Source: Bacillota bacterium
GTDB taxonomy: Bacteria; Bacillota; UBA4882; UBA8346
Length of the DNA stretch: 43,051 bases
NCBI GenBank assembly: GCA_023436305.1
Contig: JAEZJQ010000065.1
Coordinates: 1 to 43,051, forward strand
Direction of reading: 5' to 3'
How positions within the stretch are numbered: position 1 is the stretch's first letter; each line of letters starts with the position of its first letter. Below are positions 8,449 through 15,965 of the stretch, in pieces. Below the pieces are notes generated by a model that saw only the letters and a list, made by a program, of their open reading frames with translations, did not search any database and was not told the DNA's origin. The translations under genes were made by a program, and so were the position numbers.

Positions 8449-8636
8449 GAGAATGGTGAATTGTGAAGAGTGAAAATAAAAAGGATTTTAAGGTTTGATA
8501 TAGTTGGGTGCAAATCGAATTATTTTGAACATAATTGGCGTTGTTTCCAGGTACTAAGTTTTATTTTACACTTTACACTTAGAACTTCACACTTTATTAA
8601 GAATTCTCCCCCTCATTTCCGGGCAATCTAATTTGG
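8449..8636. repeat. intergenic degenerate TGTGAAG-type repeat
   Basis: The left part has GTGAATTGTGAAGAGTGAAAA and the right part its reverse sense (TTTTACACTTTACACTT, then CTTCACACTTTATT), so the two arms are loosely inverted. Similar heptamers recur at 14.9 kb and 24.7 kb. No gene seen. Confidence 0.4.
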
Positions 8637-8948
8637 GTGATGAAAATTTTCAGCCGACGTATGGCAAAGTCGCTTTTTAAAAAGCTGTGTGAAGTTGAGT
8701 GGAAATTGGAACGGGCTAATTTAGCAGAGTTCATGCAGCTCCTGCAAAGGCCGGTCCGGCTGATTTACCTGAATTTCCTGGGAGGCCTGGCCCGTGGCTT
8801 TGGAATTGCCATCGGGCTGACCATTGTGGCCGGCCTATTTGTGATTTTACTAACCAAGTTGGCCGAGTTGAATCTGCCGGTGATTGGCCGGTTTATTGCC
8901 GATTTGGTGCGGATTGTTAATTTTCAGTTACGAACCTATGGGGGATAA
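8637..8948 (+). CDS. DUF5665 family membrane protein
   Basis: A 103-residue protein. The amphipathic N-terminal part is followed by LLQRPVRLIYLNFLGGLARGFGIAIG and a hydrophobic helix (about 58-78), then LNLPVIGRFIADLVRIV. This is the DUF5665 pattern common in Bacillota; function unknown. GTG 8637 and ATG 8640 are adjacent candidate starts and neither has a strong ribosome site, so the start is uncertain. It precedes yteA on the same strand. Confidence 0.75.
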   Translation: MMKIFSRRMAKSLFKKLCEVEWKLERANLAEFMQLLQRPVRLIYLNFLGGLARGFGIAIGLTIVAGLFVILLTKLAELNLPVIGRFIADLVRIVNFQLRTYGG

Positions 8949-9022
8949 CGAAGAGGGCGGTATGCGAATGCGCGCGCGGACCAATTCAGACTTTAAACTT
9001 TGTGTTTTGAAAGGTTGATTTA

Positions 9023-9676
9023 ATGGAAGCGGATAAGTTGGGATATTTTAAGGAACGGTTGTTGGAAGACCAACAGCGGTTGGAGAAGGAGTTAAATGAG
9101 TCAAATCGTTTAAATTTGGATGAATCTTTAAGGGATTCAGTGAAAGAATTGTCGTCCTACGATAATCATCCAGCGGATCTGGGCAGTGAAACATTCGAAC
9201 GGGAAAAGGATCTGGCGCTCAAGTTAAACATGGATGAGATTCATCAAAGGATTGGTGAAGCTTTGGAACGTATGGATAAGGAAAAATACGGGAATTGCGA
9301 GGATTGTGGACGGGAAATATCTTTGGAGCGCTTGGAGGCTTTGCCCTATACCACCCTTTGCGTTGAATGCCAACGGGAAGAAGAGGCGCATCATCAGAAC
9401 CGGAAAAGGCCCATCGAGGAAGAAGTTTTAACACCGCCCTTTGGCCGTACTTTTTTGGATGGGACCGATAATGTAGTCACCGACGGCGAGGACATATGGC
9501 AATCAGTAGCCCGGTACGGAACCTCCGAATCCCCCTCTGATCTGGGCGGTGAACGTGATTATGAAGACATGTTCGAAGATGCTGATGAATCACAAGGGTT
9601 TGTTGAGGAAGTGGATGCAATCGCCGATGTTGGCCCGGATGACATCCCGCCCGATCCTGATGTGGCAGGAATGTGA
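9023..9676 (+). CDS. yteA: YteA-type TraR/DksA zinc-finger protein
   Basis: 217 residues. A coiled-coil N-terminal region (about 1-90, rich in Glu/Lys/Leu) leads to a C4 zinc finger with two CxxC pairs, NCEDC and LCVEC, about residues 91-115, as in DksA/TraR proteins that bind the RNA polymerase secondary channel. The long acidic tail, with SPSDLGGERDYEDMFED, matches YteA-type proteins of spore-forming Bacillota. The role is not established; regulation of transcription is an inference from the fold. A terminator follows. Confidence 0.82.
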   Translation: MEADKLGYFKERLLEDQQRLEKELNESNRLNLDESLRDSVKELSSYDNHPADLGSETFEREKDLALKLNMDEIHQRIGEALERMDKEKYGNCEDCGREISLERLEALPYTTLCVECQREEEAHHQNRKRPIEEEVLTPPFGRTFLDGTDNVVTDGEDIWQSVARYGTSESPSDLGGERDYEDMFEDADESQGFVEEVDAIADVGPDDIPPDPDVAGM

Positions 9677-9722
9677 ATCATCTGAATTAGAAATCTCTCG
9701 ATGAAACCAAGCTTACATTCTT

Positions 9723-9768
9723 AAAACCACGGTAGGACCATGAGCTCGTTGGACCAGTGGTTTTTTTT
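9723..9768 (+). terminator. terminator after yteA
   Basis: AAAACCAC and GTGGTTTT enclose a 22-base loop, within which GGACCA-type bases can pair further; eight T follow. Confidence 0.65.
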
Positions 9769-9824
9769 GCAGGTTTTTGAAACTTAGTGCCGAATAATTG
9801 GATTTATTATTTATAGAAACCCGA

Positions 9825-9830
9825 TATAAT
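9825..9830 (+). promoter_or_regulatory. -10 element upstream of lspA
   Basis: A perfect TATAAT lies 34 bases before the lspA start. At the normal 17-base spacing the -35 is weak (ATTTAT); TTGGAT at 9798 is too far at 21 bases. Likely promoter of lspA-lgt-rluD. Confidence 0.45.
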
Positions 9831-9863
9831 AAAAAATTAGCTTAGGCTAAAAGGGAGATGGCC

Positions 9864-10331
9864 ATGCCTTATCTGTATATAACCATCATCATCGCATTTT
9901 TGGACCAGTTGGTGAAGTGGGTGGTTCAAGCTGGAATGACCCCATACCAAAGCATTGATTTGTGGAACGGGTTGGTTTCGATTACATATGCTCGAAATAC
10001 CGGGGCCGCATTTAATATTTTGCAGTCCCATCCGGTTTTATTAGCAATCATAGCCACCATAGTATTCGTATTGGTCTGGTTGAACCGGCGTTTATTATTG
10101 GATTACCCCCGAATATTTCAAGCCGGTGTTGCAGTTGCCTTGGGAGGCGCTTTGGGGAATTTCATCGACCGGGTCCGGCAAGGATATATCGTGGATTATG
10201 TAGATTTTCATATATGGCCGATCTTTAATTTGGCAGATGTGGCCATTGTTTGTGGGGTGGGTTTAATTATACTGGGGTTGCTGGTTCAAAATTCAGGCAC
10301 GAAAATAAATCATCGGGAACAGAATCAGTGA
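9864..10331 (+). CDS. lspA: lipoprotein signal peptidase (signal peptidase II)
   Basis: 155 residues with four transmembrane helices. It is the aspartyl peptidase that removes the signal peptide from diacylglyceryl-modified prolipoproteins in the membrane. The catalytic aspartates are Asp102 in GNFIDR and Asp125 in FNLADV; ARNTGAAF and DQLVKW are the other family blocks. I chose ATG 9864 over ATG 9858 because AAGGGAG ends directly against 9858 and is correctly spaced for 9864. First gene of lspA-lgt-rluD; lgt begins 13 bases later. Confidence 0.95.
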   Translation: MPYLYITIIIAFLDQLVKWVVQAGMTPYQSIDLWNGLVSITYARNTGAAFNILQSHPVLLAIIATIVFVLVWLNRRLLLDYPRIFQAGVAVALGGALGNFIDRVRQGYIVDYVDFHIWPIFNLADVAIVCGVGLIILGLLVQNSGTKINHREQNQ

Positions 10332-10344
10332 CGGGAGGAGAAAT

Positions 10345-11121
10345 ATGACACTTTTCAAGATATTTGGATTTCCAGTTCATGGTTATGGTTTAATGCTGGC
10401 CATTGCTTTTTTGGTTGGAATCATTGGAGTCAGCAAAATGGCCAAACCTCATGGAATCAGTTTTGATAACGTTGTGGATCTGGCCATCTGGGTCATCATT
10501 GGAGCGGTCATCGGTTCCCGGGCCGCCTATGTGATCACCGAGTATCGTTACTTTCTCACGGTTCCCTGGTGGCATATTTTTTGGGTGGGTTCGGGAGGAC
10601 TGGCGTTTCATGGTGGTTTGATCGGTGGTTTTATATCCGGTTTTTTATTTATCCGTTCCAAAAAGATTTATCCATGGAAATTGGCGGATATAGTGGCTCC
10701 ATTTATCGCTTTGGGGTATTCGATAGTCCGGATTGGCTGTTTTATGAATGGTTGCTGTTATGGTAAAGTTGCCAATGTTGCCTGGGCGATTCAGTGCGCG
10801 GCGGGTGATAATGCTTTACGGCATCCCACACAGCTATATTCGTTAGCCGGTAGTTTCATTCTGTTTTTGATTTTGTTCCGGCTCCGTAATCACCGCCATT
10901 TCAGTGGATTTCTGTTTTTACTTTATATTGGTCTTTATTCCATCATGCGTTTTATTGTGGAGATATTTCGGGAAAGCCCGGTATTTTTACCAAGGCTGAG
11001 TCTGGCGCAGTTGGTATGTATTATTTTAGCAACGGTGGCTTTTGGATTAATCTGGTTCTTTGAACGCCGTGAACGTAGAAGGAGTGCGAATACCGATGCC
11101 GTATCGGAAGCTCATCATTGA
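10345..11121 (+). CDS. lgt: prolipoprotein diacylglyceryl transferase
   Basis: 258 residues, about seven membrane helices. It transfers diacylglycerol from phosphatidylglycerol to the lipobox cysteine, the step before LspA. Key marks are HGYGLMLAIAFLVG, GGLAFHGGLIGG with the essential His, RIGCFMNGCCYG (Arg and Asn of the active site), RHPTQLYSL and the late helix YSIMRFIVEIFR. Lgt and LspA act in sequence on the same substrate, which fits their pairing. The 3' end overlaps rluD by 26 bases, suggesting coupled translation. Confidence 0.95.
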   Translation: MTLFKIFGFPVHGYGLMLAIAFLVGIIGVSKMAKPHGISFDNVVDLAIWVIIGAVIGSRAAYVITEYRYFLTVPWWHIFWVGSGGLAFHGGLIGGFISGFLFIRSKKIYPWKLADIVAPFIALGYSIVRIGCFMNGCCYGKVANVAWAIQCAAGDNALRHPTQLYSLAGSFILFLILFRLRNHRHFSGFLFLLYIGLYSIMRFIVEIFRESPVFLPRLSLAQLVCIILATVAFGLIWFFERRERRRSANTDAVSEAHH

Positions 11122-12007
11122 TTCCGACGCCGGCGGGCGCAGGCTGGATCAGTATCTAAGCGAGACCGGGCTATGGCCTTCCCGTACCTTTATCCAAAAG
11201 GTGATTGCCGCCGGCGGGGTGCGGTTCAAGGGAAAGGTCCTGCGGTCCAGCTTTCGGTTGGAACCGGACGATGAAATTGAAGTTTCCTGGGATGATCCGG
11301 AACCACTTACTGTGGAACCGGAAGCGATTCCTTTAGAGATATTATATGAAGATTATGATTTGGCGGTGGTCAACAAACCGCGCGGCATGGTGGTTCATCC
11401 GGCGTCGGGTAATTATCATGGGACAATGGTTAATGCTTTATTGGAACATTGTCGGGATTTATCGGGTATCGGCGGTAAAATCCGGCCGGGAATTATTCAT
11501 CGGCTCGATAAGGATACTTCGGGAGTGCTGGTAGTCGCGAAAAATGATTTTTCCCATCTGGATTTAGCGGCACAGATAAAATCCAGGACTATGAAACGGG
11601 TTTACAAAGCGTTGGTACATGGGAATCCACCCGAAAAGGGCCGGATCGAGGCTCCCATTGGACGCCATCCCACTCTTCGTAAAAAAATGGCGGTGACACC
11701 AACGGGTAAAGTGGCGGTTACTAATTATTCAGTAATGGAATTTATTGGCGCTTACGCTTTGTTGGAGGTAAGGTTGGAGTCGGGACGGACCCATCAGATT
11801 CGTGTGCATTTAAGTTATTTAGGATTTCCGGTGGTGGGAGACCCGGTTTACGGTTACCGCAATGAGAAGGTACCCATTCAAGGCCAAGCTCTTCACGCCG
11901 CTGTTTTAGGATTTACCCATCCCCGTACCGGAAAATACCTGGAGTTTTCCTCGGAGATTCCGGAAGTGATGAAGCAAGCCCTGGAGTGGTGCCGGTTGCG
12001 GAAATAA
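11096..12007 (+). CDS. rluD: RluD-type large-subunit rRNA pseudouridine synthase
   Basis: 303 residues. An N-terminal S4 RNA-binding domain (about 10-70, GGRRLDQYLSETG) is followed by the RluA-family catalytic domain with RPGIIHRLDKDTSGVLVVAK (catalytic Asp in HRLDKDTSG) and SGRTHQIRVHLSYLGFPVVGDPVYG. By family it converts uridines of 23S rRNA to pseudouridine; the exact sites cannot be told from sequence. ATG 11096 is chosen because GAAGGAG precedes it by 11 bases and the product begins at the normal MPYRKLII; this start lies inside lgt. This family also includes YlyB/RluC-like members, so the symbol is approximate. Confidence 0.9.
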   Translation: MPYRKLIIDSDAGGRRLDQYLSETGLWPSRTFIQKVIAAGGVRFKGKVLRSSFRLEPDDEIEVSWDDPEPLTVEPEAIPLEILYEDYDLAVVNKPRGMVVHPASGNYHGTMVNALLEHCRDLSGIGGKIRPGIIHRLDKDTSGVLVVAKNDFSHLDLAAQIKSRTMKRVYKALVHGNPPEKGRIEAPIGRHPTLRKKMAVTPTGKVAVTNYSVMEFIGAYALLEVRLESGRTHQIRVHLSYLGFPVVGDPVYGYRNEKVPIQGQALHAAVLGFTHPRTGKYLEFSSEIPEVMKQALEWCRLRK

Positions 12008-12016
12008 AGGTAAGTA

Positions 12017-12050
12017 TGGGAGACTTGAATTGTTTCCGTTCAAGCCTCCC
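12017..12050. terminator. hairpin between convergent rluD and a small gene
   Basis: GGGAGACTTGAA and TTCAAGCCTCCC pair around a nine-base loop. There is no clear T tract on either side, so termination is inferred from its position between two convergent genes. Confidence 0.45.
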
Positions 12051-12059
12051 GGGAAGGAA

Positions 12060-12230
12060 CTAAGACTTACGTACACTCGGCCGGAACATGTCCAATACTC
12101 CCAGAACCACATGAGCTAAACCAAACCCCAAGACTCCGGCACCCCATTTACTTCTAAGCAGCAAAGCCCCAAGTCCGGATACTGCCGCACCGGTTCCGGT
12201 AACCGCCCAACTGGTGGTAGTTGCCTTCAA
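12060..12230 (-). CDS. small membrane protein
   Basis: 56 residues starting at TTG 12230, with GGGAGG seven bases upstream. One or two hydrophobic segments, Gly/Ala-rich: TGTGAAVSGLGALLL, then WGAGVLGFGLAHVVLGVLDM. I recall short Bacillota proteins with the same GFGLAHVVLG core, often mislabelled asparagine synthase; function is unknown. It is convergent with rluD and divergent from the infC leader promoter. Confidence 0.65.
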   Translation of the reverse strand: MKATTTSWAVTGTGAAVSGLGALLLRSKWGAGVLGFGLAHVVLGVLDMFRPSVRKS

Positions 12231-12275
12231 AGTTACACCTCCCGTTTATATATTGTCCCATATTCAAATATATTA

Positions 12276-12304
12276 TTGACGGTTTGCGATATTGATGGTA
12301 TACT
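12276..12304 (+). promoter_or_regulatory. sigma-A promoter of the infC leader
   Basis: TTGACG at 12276, a 17-base spacer, and TATACT at 12299. Transcription should begin near 12311, giving a leader of about 180 bases before infC. Confidence 0.8.
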
Positions 12305-12310
12305 TTCTTT

Positions 12311-12491
12311 AGTTATAATAAGTAGAAGCCATCCGCTTCTCACCCGTTCCTTCAGGTTTCCGGGTAAATAAACGCCAAATTGATAAATCGGGATTACCGT
12401 GATTATCAGTTGGATAAGTTTTAGCGGGTGGAAATTTGCAACCTGCTTTTTTATTTTATCATTTTTTTATTATTTTAGGAGGTGACTGCTG
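12311..12491 (+). ncRNA. L20 leader of infC-rpmI-rplT
   Basis: The leader has AGAAGC-CATCC-GCTTCT, then CACCCG...CGGGTA, and ends in a terminator (AGCGGGT and ACCTGCT, then TTTTTTATTTT at 12423-12457) just before the infC ribosome site. This is the architecture of the L20 leader of Bacillota, where ribosomal protein L20 binds the mRNA and favours premature termination. The identification rests on position, the GCTTCTCACCCG element and the terminator. Confidence 0.8.
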
Positions 12492-13004
12492 ATTAGTAAC
12501 GAGTTGCGAATTAACGAGGAGATCCGGGCGAAAGAGATCCGGGTAGTTAGCTCGGAGGGTGAACAATTAGGGATTATGTCGGTCAAGGATGCTTTAAAAC
12601 TGGCCGTGGAGAAGGAACTTGACTTGGTTGAGGTAGCGCCGACCGCTAAACCTCCGGTTTGCCGTATTATGGACTTTGGGAAATACCGTTATGAACAAAG
12701 TAAACGTGAGCGTGAAGCCCGTAAGAAACAGCGAATTATCGAAGTAAAAGAGATTCGTATGACCCCCAAGATAGAAGAGCATGATTTTCAGGTCAAAGTC
12801 AAGGCAGTTCAAAAGTTTCTCAAGGATGGAGACAAGGTGAAAGCAATGATCCGTTTTCGGGGCCGGGAAATTGTTCATGCCGAATTGGGCAGGACTCTTT
12901 TAATGCAACTCTTTGAAAATGTTCGTGATCATGCGATCATTGAGCGTGAACCCAAAATTGAAGGCAAAACAATGATCATGATCTTGTCGGGTAAAGCGGA
13001 ATAA
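12492..13004 (+). CDS. infC: translation initiation factor IF-3
   Basis: 170 residues. IF-3 binds the 30S subunit, prevents 50S joining and checks start codons. The N-domain (RINEEIRAKEIRVV, then EGEQLGIMSVKDAL) and the C-domain (EVKEIRMTPKIEEHDFQVK, FRGREIVHAELGR) are complete. The start is taken as ATT 12492: TTTTAGGAGG lies nine bases upstream and the product begins ISNELRINEEI, the family's usual N-terminus. The TTG at 12504 would remove four conserved residues. AUU initiation of infC is the classic autoregulatory feature by which IF-3 rejects its own start codon. First gene after the L20 leader. Confidence 0.95.
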   Translation: MSNELRINEEIRAKEIRVVSSEGEQLGIMSVKDALKLAVEKELDLVEVAPTAKPPVCRIMDFGKYRYEQSKREREARKKQRIIEVKEIRMTPKIEEHDFQVKVKAVQKFLKDGDKVKAMIRFRGREIVHAELGRTLLMQLFENVRDHAIIEREPKIEGKTMIMILSGKAE

Positions 13005-13142
13005 TCAGCCATTCGATTTATTTGCATTCAACGTATGGTGTGCTCAACATATTCTGTGAAATGATTTTTATCCTGCGGCCAAGTGCTCAAGTGATTTCTT
13101 ACAACCATCGGATAGCTGCTGGGTTTCATAAAAATTCTATAC

Positions 13143-13160
13143 CGCGCGCGGCCGCGCGCG
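13143..13160. repeat. perfect 18 bp GC-only palindrome
   Basis: CGCGCGCGGCCGCGCGCG is its own reverse complement and sits 30 bases before rpmI in an otherwise AT-rich spacer. In RNA it could form a GC hairpin upstream of the rpmI ribosome site. Confidence 0.7.
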
Positions 13161-13189
13161 ATTCAAAAAAAGAGAGGAGTGCATGAGGA

Positions 13190-13384
13190 GTGCCGAAAAT
13201 GAAGACTCACCGGGGTGCCGCCAAGCGGTTGAAAGTGACTGGAACCGGTAAAATCATGAAACACAATGCTTTTAAACGTCACATGTTGGAGTCCAAGCCC
13301 CCCAAAAGGAAACGGAATTTGCGGAAGGCTGAAGTTATCAGTCATGGTGATACCAGAAGAGCGAGACGGATGCTTGGGATATAA
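13190..13384 (+). CDS. rpmI: 50S ribosomal protein L35
   Basis: 64 residues, basic, the standard L35 with MPKMKTHRGAAKRLK and a C-terminal HGDTRRARRML. The GTG start at 13190 follows GAGGAG by ten bases and gives the canonical N-terminus. It sits between infC and rplT, with unusually long spacers (185 and 140 bases). Confidence 0.96.
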   Translation: MPKMKTHRGAAKRLKVTGTGKIMKHNAFKRHMLESKPPKRKRNLRKAEVISHGDTRRARRMLGI

Positions 13385-13397
13385 TCTAAAGATAACT

Positions 13398-13424
13398 CCG
13401 GCCTCGTGTGCGCCGGTTTTATAA
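13398..13424 (+). terminator. hairpin between rpmI and rplT
   Basis: CCGGC...GCCGG with a short T run. It may be a weak terminator or a structure that tunes L35:L20 output. Confidence 0.4.
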
Positions 13425-13524
13425 TCGTTCCCGGGTTTGTTAAAATTTTATTGGGTTCCCCCTGAGACCCCGCTAACCGGGATTTCATGAGGATTTATCA
13501 ATATTGATCGGAGGGTGTTTTTCA

Positions 13525-13878
13525 ATGCCAAGAGTAAAAGGTGGATTTACCAGCCGCCATCGCCATAAAAAGATATTAAAGTTAGCCAAGGGTTATCGTG
13601 GTTCGAAAAGCCGTATTTTTAGACCGGCCAATGCCCAAGTTTTAAAATCACTGGCTTATGCGTTAAGAGACCGTCGCAATAAAAAGCGGGATTTTCGTAA
13701 ATTATGGATCACCAGAATTAACGCCGCCGCGCGGATGAATGGGATGTCTTACAGTACCTTCATCAGTGGGCTTAAAAAGGCCGGAGTTCAAATCAACCGT
13801 AAAGTGCTGGCTGATATTGCAGTTCATGATGGGCAAGCCTTTAAAGATTTGGTTGGCATGGCGAAGGTGAAGAAGTAA
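13525..13878 (+). CDS. rplT: 50S ribosomal protein L20
   Basis: 117 residues; MPRVKGGFTSRHRHKKILKLAKGYRGSKSR is split across the strongly basic N-terminal RNA-binding extension, and the globular part has RKLWITRINAAARMNGMSYS. It is an early 50S assembly protein and the expected repressor acting on the infC leader. ATG 13525, behind GGAGGG, is chosen over the frame's earlier start because the product then begins at the canonical MPRVKGG. Confidence 0.97.
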   Translation: MPRVKGGFTSRHRHKKILKLAKGYRGSKSRIFRPANAQVLKSLAYALRDRRNKKRDFRKLWITRINAAARMNGMSYSTFISGLKKAGVQINRKVLADIAVHDGQAFKDLVGMAKVKK

Positions 13879-13906
13879 GAATAGATTTTTGCGAAACGGT
13901 TATTTT

Positions 13907-13939
13907 CAGCCCTCCTTCATGACAAGGAGGGTTGTTTTA
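13907..13939 (+). terminator. terminator of infC-rpmI-rplT
   Basis: CAGCCCTCCTT and AAGGAGGGTTG pair perfectly, apart from one G-T, around a six-base loop, then TTTTATT. Confidence 0.85.
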
Positions 13940-13971
13940 TTAATAAATTCATCATTCTGGAAAAAAGCTGA

Positions 13972-14142
13972 GTTTCTTTTTTAAACGAAAGTAAATTGAA
14001 CATTTTAACCCCTTTCGATACGGTGAAAATATATTGCCAAAGCGATGAAAAAGGGAGCCGAAGGATACATTTGCCCAATTTAATCGGGAAGACCGGGACC
14101 CAGTTGGCAGTTTATGCGGTCCGCAATAAATTCGAGAAATAA
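13972..14142 (+). other. possible small gene or 3' remnant
   Basis: An open frame of 56 codons ending at TAA 14140. The later part looks like protein (TPFDTVKIYCQSDEKGSRRI, then HLPNLIGKTGTQLAVYAVRN). The only start is TTG 13996 with no ribosome site, so it may be the tail of a lost gene. It ends nine bases before the convergent MBL gene. Confidence 0.3.
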
Positions 14143-14150
14143 AAACGCAA

Positions 14151-14876
14151 TTAGAGCTCAAAAATTATTGTATTCCCCGTTTCATGGTATTGGAAAACTC
14201 CGGTTCCGGGATGAACGGGATTTTCACTTAAAAACTTCGCAATCGATTGGGTTTCCCCAAAAGTATGCATCGGCACAAACAGCTTGGGTTTTACCGTTTT
14301 CATGAATTGGGCGGCGCCGGCCCAGTTGGCCAGGCGTTGATCAGTATTGGAAAAGGCAATTTGGATCGGCCATTTTTTGATTTTCTCCAAAACTTCCCCG
14401 AAATAATCTACCAGTAACCGGATCTCCTGCTTGTTCAGGTCCTCCCAATTCCAGTTGGCCAGATCACCACCATAATAAATATGGAGTGGGTTAAGGTGGA
14501 TTAAGAAAGCGACTCCTTCATCGTTACTCCGAAAGGTGTCCACCCTAAAATCATTGATGGCATAGCTTTGATCGGCTTCCGTGATATGACATGAAGGATT
14601 TTCTTTAAATTGCCGGTTTTTCTTGACGATATCCTTGGAAAGGATGTAGGTCAGGCTTTTGGTATAAGCACATAGATTCATCGAATTCCGGTTAAAGTGG
14701 TCCGGATGGTTATGGGAGGAGAATAGATATAAATCCGTATCCTGAATCCGCGAGATGATGGCAGTGGTTCTGGTTTCGTCAAGGTATTGCTCAGCGGGAT
14801 AGTCGAACAGGAAGGTTTTATCAGGAAGTTTTACGACAAAACAGTTATGAAAGATGTAAGTGATTTCGATTTTCAT
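14151..14876 (-). CDS. MBL-fold metal-dependent hydrolase
   Basis: 241 residues of the metallo-beta-lactamase fold, UlaG-like group. The metal site motif is SSHNHPDHFNRNS (HxHxDH), with later ligands expected in YYGGDLANWN and FVPMHTFGE. The short loops and the IEITYIFHNCFVVKLPDKT opening resemble the small YtkL/UlaG-like proteins. Substrate unknown. ATG 14876 is chosen because GGAGG lies five bases upstream; the longer frame upstream is repeat DNA. It appears monocistronic. Confidence 0.83.
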   Translation of the reverse strand: MKIEITYIFHNCFVVKLPDKTFLFDYPAEQYLDETRTTAIISRIQDTDLYLFSSHNHPDHFNRNSMNLCAYTKSLTYILSKDIVKKNRQFKENPSCHITEADQSYAINDFRVDTFRSNDEGVAFLIHLNPLHIYYGGDLANWNWEDLNKQEIRLLVDYFGEVLEKIKKWPIQIAFSNTDQRLANWAGAAQFMKTVKPKLFVPMHTFGETQSIAKFLSENPVHPGTGVFQYHETGNTIIFEL

Positions 14877-14884
14877 GTGGACCT

Positions 14885-14945
14885 CCGGCGATAAAAAGTG
14901 TGAAGTTTGAAGGGTGAAGTGTGAAATTAAACATTTTTTTACCCT
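14885..14945. repeat. degenerate TGTGAAG repeats
   Basis: GTGTGAAG, TTTGAAG, GGTGAAG, TGTGAAA in tandem, then the reverse sense (TTTTCAC). Related to the stretch at 8449-8636. Confidence 0.4.
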
Positions 14946-15203
14946 TTTCACTATGTGTTTTGGTCTATAGCGTAGGGTAAAAAGAAAGTAAAGTCTGCAT
15001 TAGCAGCAATTAGATTTCATTATACACGAAATCAATAGTAATCAGTCGGGTCATTTTTTTGTTTTTTGATCATCGGAGATTATATTATTGGATCTTAAGG
15101 AATGAAATCAAACCGTGCCTCGAAAATTTTTCTATATATGTTGAAATAAATAAATTGAACAATGGAATTAATTATCGCTAACCATCCCCTAACCCCGCGC
15201 CCC

Positions 15204-15260
15204 GTGCAGCTTCGTGTCCAGAAGATACGAAGTATCTTACGGACACGCCGCATGCTGCAC
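15204..15260. repeat. triple nested inverted repeat
   Basis: Three perfect 7 bp arm pairs nest around one centre: GTGCAGC/GCTGCAC outside, CGTGTCC/GGACACG in the middle, and AAGATAC-GAA-GTATCTT inside. In RNA or single-stranded DNA this makes one long hairpin of 57 nt. No T tract follows. Confidence 0.8.
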
Positions 15261-15297
15261 TTGCGTAAGGATCAAAACAAAAAGTTTTTATAAGGGT

Positions 15298-15352
15298 GCA
15301 GGGTTCGCCTTACAAGGAGGGCGAACCCTGCCGGGGGTCGGGATGTCCCCGG
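15298..15352. repeat. two adjacent GC-rich hairpins
   Basis: GCAGGGTTCGCC/GGCGAACCCTGC is a perfect 12 bp stem with a ten-base loop (15298-15331). The last base is shared with a second stem CCGGGG/CCCCGG (15331-15352). Confidence 0.8.
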
Positions 15353-15477
15353 TAAGTCTATCTTTAAAGCCCTCCATTGAGGTCGTGCTTTATAAAGCGC
15401 GCGGGTTGGGTGGGTTGGCCCAAATCTCATACATTCAAAAAACTTATTTCGACTTATATAGTATGTCTATATTCGTT

Positions 15478-15550
15478 TGAAAATATCACTGTGCCCGTTT
15501 TGGGTGGATACTGCGCGCACCAAAGCGCGCGAAAGCTTGTGATATTTTCA
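15478..15550. repeat. nested inverted repeat, 12 bp outer arms
   Basis: TGAAAATATCAC and GTGATATTTTCA are perfect 12 bp arms 49 bases apart; inside them GCGCGC-ACCAAA-GCGCGC forms a second stem. Each outer arm lies at the edge of the unit, as in small mobile hairpins, but no target duplication was found. Confidence 0.75.
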
Positions 15551-15965
15551 TTGATGCCTCTGAAAACCGGTTTGATCGGCTTTCATCGGGGCTAGTAAGA
15601 TATTCAATTTATCGGTTTGCGGGAGTTTCGAGTTGAATTTCGACTATATAACCCAAATAATCCGGGAATTCGAAAAAATGATTTCGGAGTTGGGTTAACG
15701 GGAGTTCAATTTAAAGGAAATAACTAATGAAACACTACTTGGGAAAAATGTTGAAGTGTAAATTGAAGTAAACTTTAGCCAAGAATAAGTAAGAGCATTT
15801 ACGGGGTTTTAAGCGAAGTTCTATGAAATTGAAATCATTCGTAGCGAAATTGAATAAAATTCAAATGCCGTAGGACCTTTTGATTGTATATTAAGGCAGG
15901 AATATGGATGATTTAACCGAATTTCTTAAATAAAGGATCACATCAGCATACAAGGAGGTTTATCG

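Larger units (their letters stand above)
14946..15965. other. 1 kb non-coding region with strong hairpins
   Basis: No convincing gene on either strand. The left third is AT-rich. The middle (15200-15560) has several strong inverted repeats listed separately and is markedly more GC-rich than its surroundings. The right third is AT-rich again with many stop codons. The DUF2937 ribosome site (CAAGGAGGTTTATCG) ends the region. Confidence 0.5.

Noticed and set aside
15214..15595. Overlapping plus-strand frames in the hairpin island
   Set aside because: They run through the inverted repeats, lack ribosome sites and show no protein-like pattern.
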